Source: DASXRA01 sp035263725 (GTDB lineage Bacteria; Actinomycetota; Actinomycetes; Mycobacteriales; Jatrophihabitantaceae). From it: a stretch of DNA of 9,096 nucleotides. The position numbers were made by a program, and so were the translations under genes. Under the pieces are notes generated by a model. The model was not told where the DNA came from. It did not search any database and saw nothing but the letters and a program-made list of their open reading frames with translations. Shown here in pieces: positions 1 through 7,922 of the stretch. Every line of letters begins with the position of its first letter. Position 1 is the stretch's first letter. Where the stretch lies: NCBI GenBank assembly GCA_035263725.1, contig DATFRC010000148.1, positions 1-9,096 on the forward strand. The letters are read 5' to 3'.

Positions 1-1
1 C

Positions 2-967
2 GTAACCGGCGACCCGCTCGTGGCGAACAACGCCTACGCCGTCTGGGACCGGCTCGAATCACCGCAGACGAACGCCAACCCGAGCGCGACGGTGCACGCC
101 TTCGCCTTCCGCGGTCCGGCCATGTTCTCCCGCACCACCGACAAGGGCGTTACCTGGAGCCAGGGCCACGCCATCTTCGACCCCGGCCAGAACGACCAGA
201 CCATCGGCAACCAGATCGTCGTGCCGACGACCGGACCCGCCAGGGGCGTGCTGATCGACGGCATGAGCCTGATCACCAACCAGGGCGGTAAGTGCCCGTT
301 CACGCCGTCAAGGTGCGGCAAGGGCGCTACGTTCACCGCCTCTGTGATCCGGTCGACCGACGGCGGCAACACCTGGTCCGGCGCCATCCCGATCGACGTG
401 CAGCACGTCGCGTCGGTATCCATCGCCGGCCACGCGGTGCGCTCGAGCGACTTCCTCCCCGAGTTCGCGGTCAACCCGGTCAACGGGAACATTTACGCGG
501 TCTGGCAGGACTCCCGCTTCACCGGGTCCTCCAAGATCGCCTTCTCCCAGTCGACCGACGGCGGTCTGACCTGGAGCCCGGTGATCCGCATCGACCAGTC
601 GCCCGGCAACACGCAGGCCTTCGTGCCGCAGATCCACGTCGCCGCCGACGGGACCGTCGGTCTCCTGTACTACGACCTGGAGCACGCCACTGCGGCGCAA
701 CCGGGGCTGACCGACGCCTTCATCGCCCACTGCCACGCTGCCACCAGCGACTGCACCAACCCGGCCAGCTGGGCGGCCGGCGGTGAGACGAGGCTGAGCA
801 CAAGCGGTTCGTTCGACTACCTCACCGCGCCGAATGCCGGCGGCTTCTTCCTGGGCGACTACTCCGGCCTAACGGCGTCGGGCACGACGTTCAAGGCGTT
901 CTTCGGAATGTCCAAGCCGATCGCCACTACCGGAGCCTCCGACACCTTCTCCAATAGCGCCGGCTAG
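2..967 (+). CDS. Secreted BNR/Asp-box repeat protein, sialidase-like beta-propeller (5' partial)
   Basis: The reading frame is open from base 2, so the start and any signal peptide lie outside the window; the GTG at 20 is internal and has no ribosome binding site. Three Asp boxes (S/T-x-D-x-G-x-T-W) are visible: TTDKGVTW (134-157), STDGGNTW (353-376) and STDGGLTW (551-574). These mark successive blades of a sialidase/BNR beta-propeller. Between them are typical blade sequences such as NGNIYAVWQDSR, and near the end FFLGDYSGL. Two close cysteine pairs (KCPFTPSRC and HCHAATSDC) suggest disulfides and secretion. Family members are usually extracellular glycosidases or non-catalytic propellers. 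The arginine triad and FRIP motif of true sialidases cannot be judged because the N-terminal part is missing, so sialidase activity is not shown. The protein ends without a wall anchor or C-terminal membrane segment. A strong hairpin follows the stop codon. Confidence 0.82.
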   Translation, partial: VTGDPLVANNAYAVWDRLESPQTNANPSATVHAFAFRGPAMFSRTTDKGVTWSQGHAIFDPGQNDQTIGNQIVVPTTGPARGVLIDGMSLITNQGGKCPFTPSRCGKGATFTASVIRSTDGGNTWSGAIPIDVQHVASVSIAGHAVRSSDFLPEFAVNPVNGNIYAVWQDSRFTGSSKIAFSQSTDGGLTWSPVIRIDQSPGNTQAFVPQIHVAADGTVGLLYYDLEHATAAQPGLTDAFIAHCHAATSDCTNPASWAAGGETRLSTSGSFDYLTAPNAGGFFLGDYSGLTASGTTFKAFFGMSKPIATTGASDTFSNSAG

Positions 968-991
968 CGCTGGCAACGCAACACCCTCGAC

Positions 992-1037
992 GTTGTCCGT
1001 GTGTCGCGTCGTCATAACGACGCGACACACGGACAAC
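992..1037. terminator. Perfect 21-bp stem-loop, probable bidirectional terminator
   Basis: Bases 992-1012 are exactly complementary to 1017-1037 around the 4-base loop CATA (1013-1016). The stem is rich in GTGTCGCGTCGT-type sequence. It sits in the 114-base gap between the convergent propeller and TetR genes, 24 bases past one stop and 44 bases past the other, where one element could end both transcripts. There is no T-run on either side, which is common for actinobacterial terminators. The perfect pairing makes the structure certain; the terminator role is inferred from position. Confidence 0.8.
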
Positions 1038-1081
1038 TCGCTTTCAATAGCTCGCCGTGGCGCAGTACTGGATCGTCGGCC

Positions 1082-1684
1082 TCACCGGGGAGTGAATCCG
1101 GCGAGGATGGCGTCGACGATGCGGGGGCCGAGATTGCGGGTCAGGGGAGCACCGCTGAACAGCAGGCGGTAGAAGATCGGCCCGACCAGCAGTTCGTGAA
1201 CGAGGCGGACGTCGGTGTCGGAGCGCAGATCGCCGCGGGCGATGCCCCGCTCGATCACCGGGGCCAGCTGATCCATGCGCGGCTGGACCACCTGGTCACG
1301 GTAGACGCGGGCGAGTTCGGGATCAGTAGCGATCTGCGAGACCAGTCCCTGCATCGCCGGGCCGAACGGCGCCGAGGCTTGCATCCTGACCACCTGGTTG
1401 ATGAAGGTGAGCAGTTCCTTGCGGGTGTCGCCGACGTCGACAGGCTTCTCGAAGCGGGGGATCATGTCGATCATCACGGCGTCCAGCGCCAGTTCCCACT
1501 TGTCGCGCCAGCGCCGGTAGATGGTCGTCTTGGCCACCCCGGAGCGGCTGGCGACCGCCTCTACAGTCAGCGAGCCGACGTCGCCGTCGGCGAGCAGCTC
1601 GCGAGTAGCGTCCAGGATCGCCTGCCGGGACCGCTCCACCCGCGGGTCCGGACGGCGGGCCGCTGCGGTGGTCGGTTGCACCAT
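1082..1684 (-). CDS. TetR/AcrR family transcriptional regulator
   Basis: A 200-residue one-component repressor-type regulator. The N-terminal TetR DNA-binding domain spans about residues 15-65, with the helix-turn-helix at about 40-61 (LTVEAVASRSGVAKTTIYRRW), followed directly by DKWELALDAV as in many actinobacterial members. The C-terminal ligand and dimer domain (about 80-200), containing RLVHELLVGPIFYRLLFSGAPLT, resembles the TetR_C_11/16-like group. The ligand cannot be predicted. I chose ATG 1682-1684 rather than the GTG two codons upstream (1688-1690): neither has a Shine-Dalgarno sequence, but a -10-like TACACT ends exactly 6 bases before the ATG, which fits a leaderless transcript starting at the A of the ATG. 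The gene is divergent from the peptidase-like gene at 1874 and convergent with the propeller gene, so the former is the more likely target along with itself. Confidence 0.93.
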   Translation of the reverse strand: MVQPTTAAARRPDPRVERSRQAILDATRELLADGDVGSLTVEAVASRSGVAKTTIYRRWRDKWELALDAVMIDMIPRFEKPVDVGDTRKELLTFINQVVRMQASAPFGPAMQGLVSQIATDPELARVYRDQVVQPRMDQLAPVIERGIARGDLRSDTDVRLVHELLVGPIFYRLLFSGAPLTRNLGPRIVDAILAGFTPR

Positions 1685-1690
1685 ACCCAC

Positions 1691-1696
1691 AGTGTA
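1691..1696 (-). promoter_or_regulatory. -10 element for a leaderless TetR transcript
   Basis: On the minus strand TACACT (TANNNT class) is followed by six bases and then the ATG at 1684, so initiation at the usual distance would start on the start codon. The -35 region at 17-bp spacing (TTCGGC, 1714-1719) is poor, as is common for actinobacterial promoters. The placement also argues against the GTG at 1690 as the start, because that codon would lie upstream of the transcript. Confidence 0.5.
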
Positions 1697-1710
1697 CGAC
1701 GAAACGTAGT
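1696..1710. promoter_or_regulatory. Candidate TetR operator (imperfect palindrome)
   Basis: ACGACGAAACGTAGT consists of half-sites ACGACG and CGTAGT around AAA, with five of six positions symmetric. It abuts the -10 element of the TetR gene and lies in the divergent gap, where autoregulatory TetR operators usually are. The symmetry is modest and there is only one copy, so this is a candidate only. Confidence 0.35.
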
Positions 1711-1756
1711 GTTGCCGAACGCCGCGTCGCGCCGCCGTGCAGGTGCACGATAACTG

Positions 1757-1815
1757 GTCTTGATCGTCTCCGTGGGAACCGCGAGACCGGCGGTTTCACC
1801 GGAGATGATCAAGGC
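1757..1815 (+). promoter_or_regulatory. Long leader stem-loop (26-bp imperfect inverted repeat)
   Basis: Bases 1757-1782 pair with 1790-1815 around a 7-base loop (GAGACCG). The stem has 21 Watson-Crick pairs, three G-U pairs (1758-1814, 1766-1806, 1776-1796) and one two-base internal mismatch (1773-1774 opposite 1798-1799). The three wobbles are G-U only in a plus-strand RNA; in a minus-strand RNA they become C-A mismatches. This points to a structure in the leader RNA of the gene at 1874. A weak -10-like GATAAC at 1749-1754 would place the 5' end of that RNA close to the stem base. A decayed small transposable element is an alternative, but I see no target duplication. Confidence 0.6.
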
Positions 1816-1841
1816 GATCGGTATCAGGCGAGCGCCGGCGA

Positions 1842-1869
1842 CCTCCTTGTGGTCAGCCGGTCAAGGAGG
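1842..1869 (+). promoter_or_regulatory. Hairpin sequestering the Shine-Dalgarno sequence of the peptidase-like gene
   Basis: CCTCCTTG (1842-1849) is perfectly complementary to CAAGGAGG (1862-1869), with a 12-base loop. The 3' arm is the Shine-Dalgarno sequence itself (AAGGAGG), whose end is 4 bases before the ATG at 1874. In the leader RNA this 8-bp stem would hide the ribosome binding site. That is the usual arrangement of translational riboswitches, RNA thermometers and protein-controlled leaders. The pairing is read directly; the regulatory role is inferred. No known riboswitch class is recognisable. Confidence 0.6.
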
Positions 1870-1873
1870 AGCC

Positions 1874-2950
1874 ATGGCTAGCAGCAACTCGGTACCCGGG
1901 TTCACGGCGAGCGTCGACGGACTGCACTTCATCAACTCGTGGCCGAGCGAGCCGGACATCGTCATCGACGCCGGACCACTCGGCAAGGTGCCGATCGGCG
2001 ACGCGAGCAACGGCCTGTGCGGCGGCATGGTGTACACGGTGATCGACGTGTTCACTGCGGGCCTGCCGCCGATCCCGGACACCCAGCAACCCCCGCACGG
2101 CTCGGCATTGTTCAACTACATCGTTTCGCGACTGTTCGCGAGTTTCGACATCCCGGCCGGCGTCCTCACCTACTACCAGTGGATGATCACGCCGGACCAC
2201 GACACCGGCATCTGGTTCGCCACCCGTCGGGGCGTTTCCTGGAAGACGATCATGGAGGAGTGGCCGAAGATCAAGGCCGATATCGACGGCGGCACGCTTT
2301 CACCGCTCGGGTTGGTCACCGTCGAAACCCCGGACGCCAGCCAGATGGGGCACAACCACCAGGTGCTCGCCTACGGCTACGAGATCGACGACGCCAACCG
2401 CCTGACGCTGCACCTGTACGACCCGAACACGGCACCACCGGATGCGGACGACGTGCGGCTGTCGCTGGACCTGTCGAATCCGACGCACACCTCGCCGATC
2501 ACGCACAACGTCAACATCGACGGGAACATCCGTGGCTTCTTCCGCACGAAGTACGGCTTCAACAACCCGGCCGCGCTCGAGCCCACGACGCCGTTGCCAT
2601 CCAACGCCCTGTACGTGTCGTCCTGGGTGCCGTCGCCGCTGCAGCCGGGACAGATCGTGCAGGTGCAGGTGACGATGCAGAACCTCGGCGGCACGACCTG
2701 GACGGCGGCCGGTTCGAATCCGTTCCGGCTCGGTGCCCAGAACCCGCAGGACAATTCGACGTGGGGGTTGAGCCGGGTCGACATGCCGCACGATGTCGCG
2801 CCCGGCGACGAGATCACGTTCAGCTTCCCGATCACGGCACCGACGGCTCCGGGCACATACGACTTCCAGTGGCGCATGGTGCAGGAATCCGTGGCCTGGT
2901 TCGGCGACTTCACCGCGGATGTGCCGATCGTGGTCGCGGTCGCGGCCTGA
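1874..2950 (+). CDS. C39/papain-like cysteine-peptidase-like protein with C-terminal NBR1-type Ig-like domain
   Basis: 358 residues. The start is ATG 1874 because of the ideal AAGGAGG 4 bases upstream; in-frame codons further upstream lie in the leader structures. Residues about 15-228 form a domain with the marks of a papain-like or C39-like fold: NGLCGGM with Cys49 as candidate nucleophile, GHNHQVLAYGY with His162, and LYDPN with Asp183 as the third residue. The conserved filling between them (QPPHGSALFNYIVSRL, GVSWKTIMEEWPKI) belongs to a family I recognise only as uncharacterised. Residues about 243-355 form an Ig-like domain of NBR1 central-domain type (GTTWTAAGSNPFRLG, VAPGDEITFSFPITAPTAPGTYDFQWRM). 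There is no signal peptide, Tat motif or membrane segment, so the protein is cytoplasmic or exported by an unusual route. It could be a peptidase, an amidase or transglutaminase-type enzyme, or a non-catalytic binding protein. The fold call is moderately sure and the activity unproven. Confidence 0.8.
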   Translation: MASSNSVPGFTASVDGLHFINSWPSEPDIVIDAGPLGKVPIGDASNGLCGGMVYTVIDVFTAGLPPIPDTQQPPHGSALFNYIVSRLFASFDIPAGVLTYYQWMITPDHDTGIWFATRRGVSWKTIMEEWPKIKADIDGGTLSPLGLVTVETPDASQMGHNHQVLAYGYEIDDANRLTLHLYDPNTAPPDADDVRLSLDLSNPTHTSPITHNVNIDGNIRGFFRTKYGFNNPAALEPTTPLPSNALYVSSWVPSPLQPGQIVQVQVTMQNLGGTTWTAAGSNPFRLGAQNPQDNSTWGLSRVDMPHDVAPGDEITFSFPITAPTAPGTYDFQWRMVQESVAWFGDFTADVPIVVAVAA

Positions 2951-2957
2951 TCAGTCA

Positions 2958-2998
2958 GGGCACGGATACCGGCGCGGCGCGGCGCCGTCGCGTTGCCC
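2958..2998 (+). terminator. Possible GC-rich terminator after the peptidase-like gene
   Basis: GGGCA (2958-2962) can pair with TGCCC (2994-2998), and GGCGC (2971-2975) with GCGCC (2982-2986) inside it. The element lies 8 bases after the stop codon in a 72-base gap before the next gene on the same strand. The stem is interrupted and there is no T-run, so it is weak evidence for termination. Confidence 0.25.
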
Positions 2999-3022
2999 AT
3001 GCTCGCTGGTTGACTGCGATTC

Positions 3023-3691
3023 GTGAGCACGCCCGCGCCGATCGCCCCACCCGCGGTTGATCGTGCGCGCAGGGAACGGCGTCTGGTCATGTTGATGCTG
3101 GCCGTCGGCATACCCATCGCGGTTGTCGCCGGCATGCTCATCGGATGGGGCTACGCGCCGGTGGTGGGCTGGTGCGCGGCGGCGTTGACGTTCTGCCTCA
3201 TGACGTGGGCGCACGTCAGGCATCGCGATGCGGATCAGACGGCGGAGATGGCGGCGCGTGACGATCCCTCGCCCACGACGGCAGACCTTCTCATTCTCCT
3301 GGCGAATGTGGCGAGTCTTGCAGCCGTTGGCTATGTGCTCGTGCAAGCCAACTCGGCGCGTGGGTCACGGCAGGCACTGCTGGCCGCGCTGGCCGTTGCC
3401 AGTGTGGCAATCTCGTGGGCCCTGATCCATATTCTGTACATGCTGCGATATGCGGTGCTGTATTACTCGGGCTCCGTCGGGGGCATCGATTTCAACCAGA
3501 AGGACCGGCCCAGGTTCGCCGACTTCGCCTACTTGGCATTCACGCTCGGCATGACTTACCAGGTCTCGGATACCAACCTGCAGAGCACTCAGATCCGGGC
3601 GGCAGCATTACGACACGGACTGCTGTCGTTCGTCTTCGGCTCGATGATCCTCGCAACGACCGTCAATCTGGTCGCAGGCTTGCCCCGCTAG
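3023..3691 (+). CDS. DUF1345 family integral membrane protein
   Basis: 222 residues, the usual length of the family. Five hydrophobic segments are visible at about 21-43, 44-62, 88-108, 118-147 and 200-220, after a basic N-terminal stretch (RARRERR). The family signature is in the C-terminal half: GGIDFN (153-158), RFADFAYLAFTLGMTYQVSDT (164-184), then IRAAALRHGLLSFVFGSMILATTVNLVAGL at the end. The function of DUF1345 proteins is not known; no catalytic residues are evident. The GTG start has no Shine-Dalgarno sequence; the next ATG (3089, residue 23) has only AGGGA 13 bases upstream and would remove the basic stretch that should hold the N-terminus inside, so I keep the GTG with some doubt. 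It ends 25 bases from the convergent rhomboid gene. Confidence 0.9.
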   Translation: MSTPAPIAPPAVDRARRERRLVMLMLAVGIPIAVVAGMLIGWGYAPVVGWCAAALTFCLMTWAHVRHRDADQTAEMAARDDPSPTTADLLILLANVASLAAVGYVLVQANSARGSRQALLAALAVASVAISWALIHILYMLRYAVLYYSGSVGGIDFNQKDRPRFADFAYLAFTLGMTYQVSDTNLQSTQIRAAALRHGLLSFVFGSMILATTVNLVAGLPR

Positions 3692-3716
3692 CCACGACGC
3701 ATGGGGAATGCTCGCC

Positions 3717-4433
3717 TCAGGCGGCGGCCCCCTCGGTGCGCGCACCCTGGTTCAGCGCGAGCCGTCCCGAGCGGGCGAGTAGCCAGGCGACCAGGGCGCC
3801 GAAGGCGAAGCCCCCGACGTGGGCGAAGAAGGCGACTCCGCCGCCGTTCGCGCCGGCGCTGAAGAACCCGAAGTTTGCCTCGACGAGCTGATAGACGAAC
3901 CACGCGCCGAGGAAGACCCAGGCGGAGATCCTGATCGGGAAGACCACTATCAGCGTCAAAATCCGGGAGCTCGGGTAGATCACGAAGTAGGCGCCGAGGA
4001 CCGCTGCGATGGCGCCGCTCGCCCCTAGCGTTGGGACCTGCTCTGCGGCACTGTTGCCTGCCAGCAAGGTCATCACGGTCTGCGTCATGATTGCCACGAA
4101 CCCGCCCGCGAAGTAGAACAAGAGGTAGCCGAGCCGCCCGAAAGCGTCCTCCACGTTCTTCCCGAAGATCGCCAGGAAGAGCATGTTTCCCAGGATGTGG
4201 TCCCAGCCACCGTGCAGGAACATGGCGGTGATCCAACTGACGGCCCAGGGCAAGGGCGCATGGCAGGTGCCATCGACCGAGCAGGGGTAGAAGGACGCGT
4301 GGTCGACGGACGAGTTCAGATGCGGCAGCTCGTAGAAGATCCAGACGGCGAAGTTCGCGACGATCAGCGCAACGTTCACGACCGGGAAGCGTCGCGCGGG
4401 GATACCGTCGGAGAGCGGGATCATCCTTGGCAC
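3717..4433 (-). CDS. Rhomboid family intramembrane serine protease
   Basis: 238 residues with the six-helix rhomboid core and little else. The catalytic serine is Ser139 in GASG (137-140, within PTLGASGAIAAVLGAYF), and the general base is His205 in FFAHVGGFAFG. The HGGWDHILGNMLFL segment at 74-87 carries the conserved His74 and Asn83 that line the active site. The first outer loop has the Cys51/Cys57 pair (PCSVDGTCHAP) seen in many actinobacterial rhomboids, which may form a disulfide. All key residues are present, so it should be active, cleaving single-pass membrane proteins within the membrane; its substrates cannot be told from the context. The start is GTG 4431-4433 with a weak AGAAAG upstream; ATG 4422-4424 three codons later is a possible alternative. 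It appears to be a single-gene unit, convergent with the DUF1345 gene. Confidence 0.93.
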   Translation of the reverse strand: MPRMIPLSDGIPARRFPVVNVALIVANFAVWIFYELPHLNSSVDHASFYPCSVDGTCHAPLPWAVSWITAMFLHGGWDHILGNMLFLAIFGKNVEDAFGRLGYLLFYFAGGFVAIMTQTVMTLLAGNSAAEQVPTLGASGAIAAVLGAYFVIYPSSRILTLIVVFPIRISAWVFLGAWFVYQLVEANFGFFSAGANGGGVAFFAHVGGFAFGALVAWLLARSGRLALNQGARTEGAAA

Positions 4434-4837
4434 CGGCTTTCTGGCATCGTGGCGAGCTCTAGTTTGATGGCAGTGTCAAGCGCTCCTCTTGCGCGCCGGC
4501 CCGCCGCGGTTGCCAAGGCACTCCGGTGGCGCGTTCACAGCTTGCTCCTCCGTCGCCTCTGTCACTTGTAGTCATCGCGTGCAGCTGCGCGCATCGTGCC
4601 GACCGCACTGAAATGGCAGCCCGCGTTGTGCGCTCTCACGGGCAGGGCACGTGCAGCGGCGGCCACGGCGGGGCTAGCGCAGCCGGGCTAGTGTTCGGCA
4701 CGGGCTCGAGGCGACTCGCGGTGACGACTCCCTTCGACCCCCCGATCGGCCCCGACGCCGAGCGTGGAGGAGCAGGTTGGGCGCTTGCGTATTGCCAAGA
4801 CGCCGAGCCCGTTTGCGCGGCGGGGAAGGAGAACGAA
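4434..4837. other. 404-base divergent intergenic region without a supported gene
   Basis: This separates the rhomboid gene (leftward) and the membrane protein gene (rightward). One frame stays open across most of it and runs into the gene at 4838, but its translation is arginine-, alanine- and glycine-rich without motifs, and the real start has its own strong Shine-Dalgarno sequence. A consensus -35 hexamer TTGACA lies on the minus strand at 4474-4479, but no acceptable -10 follows at 16-18 bases. A short direct repeat GGGCTAG occurs at 4671-4677 and 4685-4691 (14-base period). I see no RNA gene. Confidence 0.5.
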
Positions 4838-5290
4838 ATGCGACGGAGTCTCATGACGGCCTATATACTGTTAGCGGTAATTGCGGTATTAGTTGTGGTT
4901 TGGGTGCTGAACGCGCATGTGGTCAACCACTGGCTGGCTGTCCGCACCGGCACGGTCAACGAGTCCGGCCCGTACTACGGGTTCTGGTCGGGCTTTGGAT
5001 CCGACCTTGCCGAGTTCGCCATCATCGGCACGATCGCCACAGGCGTCTACCAACTGGTGAGGAAGTACAACTGTCATCAGCCCGGGTGCTGGCGCGTCGG
5101 CAATCACCCTGCCGCGGGTGGCCAGTTCATGCTCTGCTACCGCCACCACCCCGACTTTCAGGGAAGGCGGCCGACCGCCGACGCCATCGCGCGCCTGCAC
5201 CGCGAGCACCTTGCACGGCAGGCGGCCATGGCGGACAAGCTTCACGAGGTCCATCAACGCGTGACCTCACTGGGCAGCGAGAACAAGTGA
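4838..5290 (+). CDS. Two-pass membrane protein with cytoplasmic Cys/His (zinc-binding-like) cluster, function unknown
   Basis: 150 residues from ATG 4838, chosen because AAGGAG lies 6 bases upstream (4826-4831). Segments at about 8-26 and 56-76 are membrane helices separated by a short outer loop (GTVNESGPYYGFW). After the second helix comes KYNCHQPGCWRVGNHPAAGG, then LCYRHHP: Cys79, Cys84, His90, Cys100 and His103/104 are spaced as in a small zinc-binding knuckle, on the cytoplasmic side if the N-terminus is inside. The tail (about 113-145) is a charged helix, possibly a coiled coil. I recall similar proteins from actinobacteria and their phages but know no function. The first helix is written in AT-rich codons, including two TTA leucines (residues 12 and 18), unlike its neighbours. 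It may be transcribed alone; the next gene follows after 141 bases with its own promoter-like sequence. Confidence 0.82.
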   Translation: MRRSLMTAYILLAVIAVLVVVWVLNAHVVNHWLAVRTGTVNESGPYYGFWSGFGSDLAEFAIIGTIATGVYQLVRKYNCHQPGCWRVGNHPAAGGQFMLCYRHHPDFQGRRPTADAIARLHREHLARQAAMADKLHEVHQRVTSLGSENK

Positions 5291-5345
5291 CGGCGTACGA
5301 CAGCCCGATGATCTTGGCGCTGGCGGCTGTGGTGCCGGCAAACGC

Positions 5346-5374
5346 TTGACAACGCAACCATCTCAGAGTGCGAT
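5346..5374 (+). promoter_or_regulatory. Candidate promoter for the 78-residue protein gene
   Basis: A perfect -35 TTGACA (5346-5351) is followed after 17 bases by TGCGAT (5369-5374), a partial -10 match. It lies in the 141-base gap after the membrane protein gene and would give a leader of about 50 bases before ATG 5432. The good -35 and spacing support it; the -10 lacks the usual A at its second position. Confidence 0.42.
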
Positions 5375-5431
5375 ACGACCGACCTGGCACCTGTCCCAGC
5401 AGCGAACACGCGACCAGGAAGGAACGTGACC

Positions 5432-5668
5432 ATGGCACAGCCAGCGAACTCGGGCCGAACCGGCCCCGAGCAAGCGGCAATCCGTCAAGTTGTCGCGCGA
5501 CTGACACAGCAGTTCCCGGAACTGTCGGCTGAGGACATCGATCGGGCAGTCCACGGACAGTACGACAAGTTCAACGACAGCCCGATCCGCGACTTCGTCC
5601 CGGTACTCGTGGAGCGCGCCACGCGCCGCCAACTCGCCCGGGACCAGGCTCAATCGCAAGCCGGCTAG
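5432..5668 (+). CDS. Small three-helix-bundle dimerisation-domain type protein
   Basis: 78 residues. The start is ATG 5432, because AAGGA (5419-5423) is 8 bases upstream; the GTG at 5426 would be only 2 bases from it. After a short polar N-terminus, residues about 13-73 read as three amphipathic helices: EQAAIRQVVARLTQQFP, SAEDIDRAVHGQYDKFND, and RDFVPVLVERATRRQLARDQ. The FPELS...AV...YDKFNDSPIRDFVPVLVERA pattern matches a family of small actinobacterial proteins annotated as having a three-helix bundle dimerisation domain. They are soluble, lack catalytic motifs and have no established role. The protein probably forms a cytoplasmic dimer. A GC-rich hairpin follows the stop codon. Confidence 0.82.
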   Translation: MAQPANSGRTGPEQAAIRQVVARLTQQFPELSAEDIDRAVHGQYDKFNDSPIRDFVPVLVERATRRQLARDQAQSQAG

Positions 5669-5673
5669 GCGCG

Positions 5674-5695
5674 TGGCCCGGCGGGCGGCGGGCCG
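5674..5695. terminator. GC-rich stem-loop after the 78-residue protein gene
   Basis: GGCCCG (5675-5680) pairs with CGGGCC (5689-5694) around an 8-base loop, with a T-G pair at the base. It starts 6 bases after the stop codon and lies in the convergent gap with the debranching enzyme gene, so it could serve both. The rest of the gap (5696-5819) holds no gene; its only other structure is the 10-base palindrome GGTGCGCACC at 5773-5782. Confidence 0.5.
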
Positions 5696-5819
5696 AACCA
5701 AGTCTCAGCTCTGCTGTAGCGCGAGGTCGTCAGCCTCAGCGCGTGCGATTACCGCATCGGCGACAACGGTCAGGTGCGCACCAATTCGGCCGGGGCTTCG
5801 TTCGTCCGGCACATTGCGG

Positions 5820-7918
<2,099 letters not shown>

Positions 7919-7922
<4 letters not shown>

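Noticed and set aside
1001..1753. A 250-codon + strand frame across the TetR gene
   Set aside because: It is antisense to an unmistakable TetR gene, starts inside the perfect stem-loop, and has no recognisable domain.
1757..1815. The inverted repeat as the terminus of an insertion sequence
   Set aside because: There is no transposase frame, no second distant end and no visible target-site duplication; the arms are separated by only 7 bases.
1760..1873. In-frame extension of the peptidase-like protein from ATG 1760
   Set aside because: It would translate through the long inverted repeat and the Shine-Dalgarno hairpin; ATG 1874 has the perfect ribosome binding site and the extension has no domain or signal-peptide character.
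4474..4479. Consensus -35 hexamer TTGACA on the minus strand upstream of the rhomboid gene
   Set aside because: No acceptable -10 element follows at 16-18 bases; the nearest TAGAGC is only 12 bases away. A promoter cannot be supported from this alone.
4526..4837. Upstream in-frame extension of the two-pass membrane protein (104 extra codons)
   Set aside because: The extension is low-complexity R/A/G-rich sequence, and ATG 4838 has AAGGAG at ideal spacing directly before a membrane helix.
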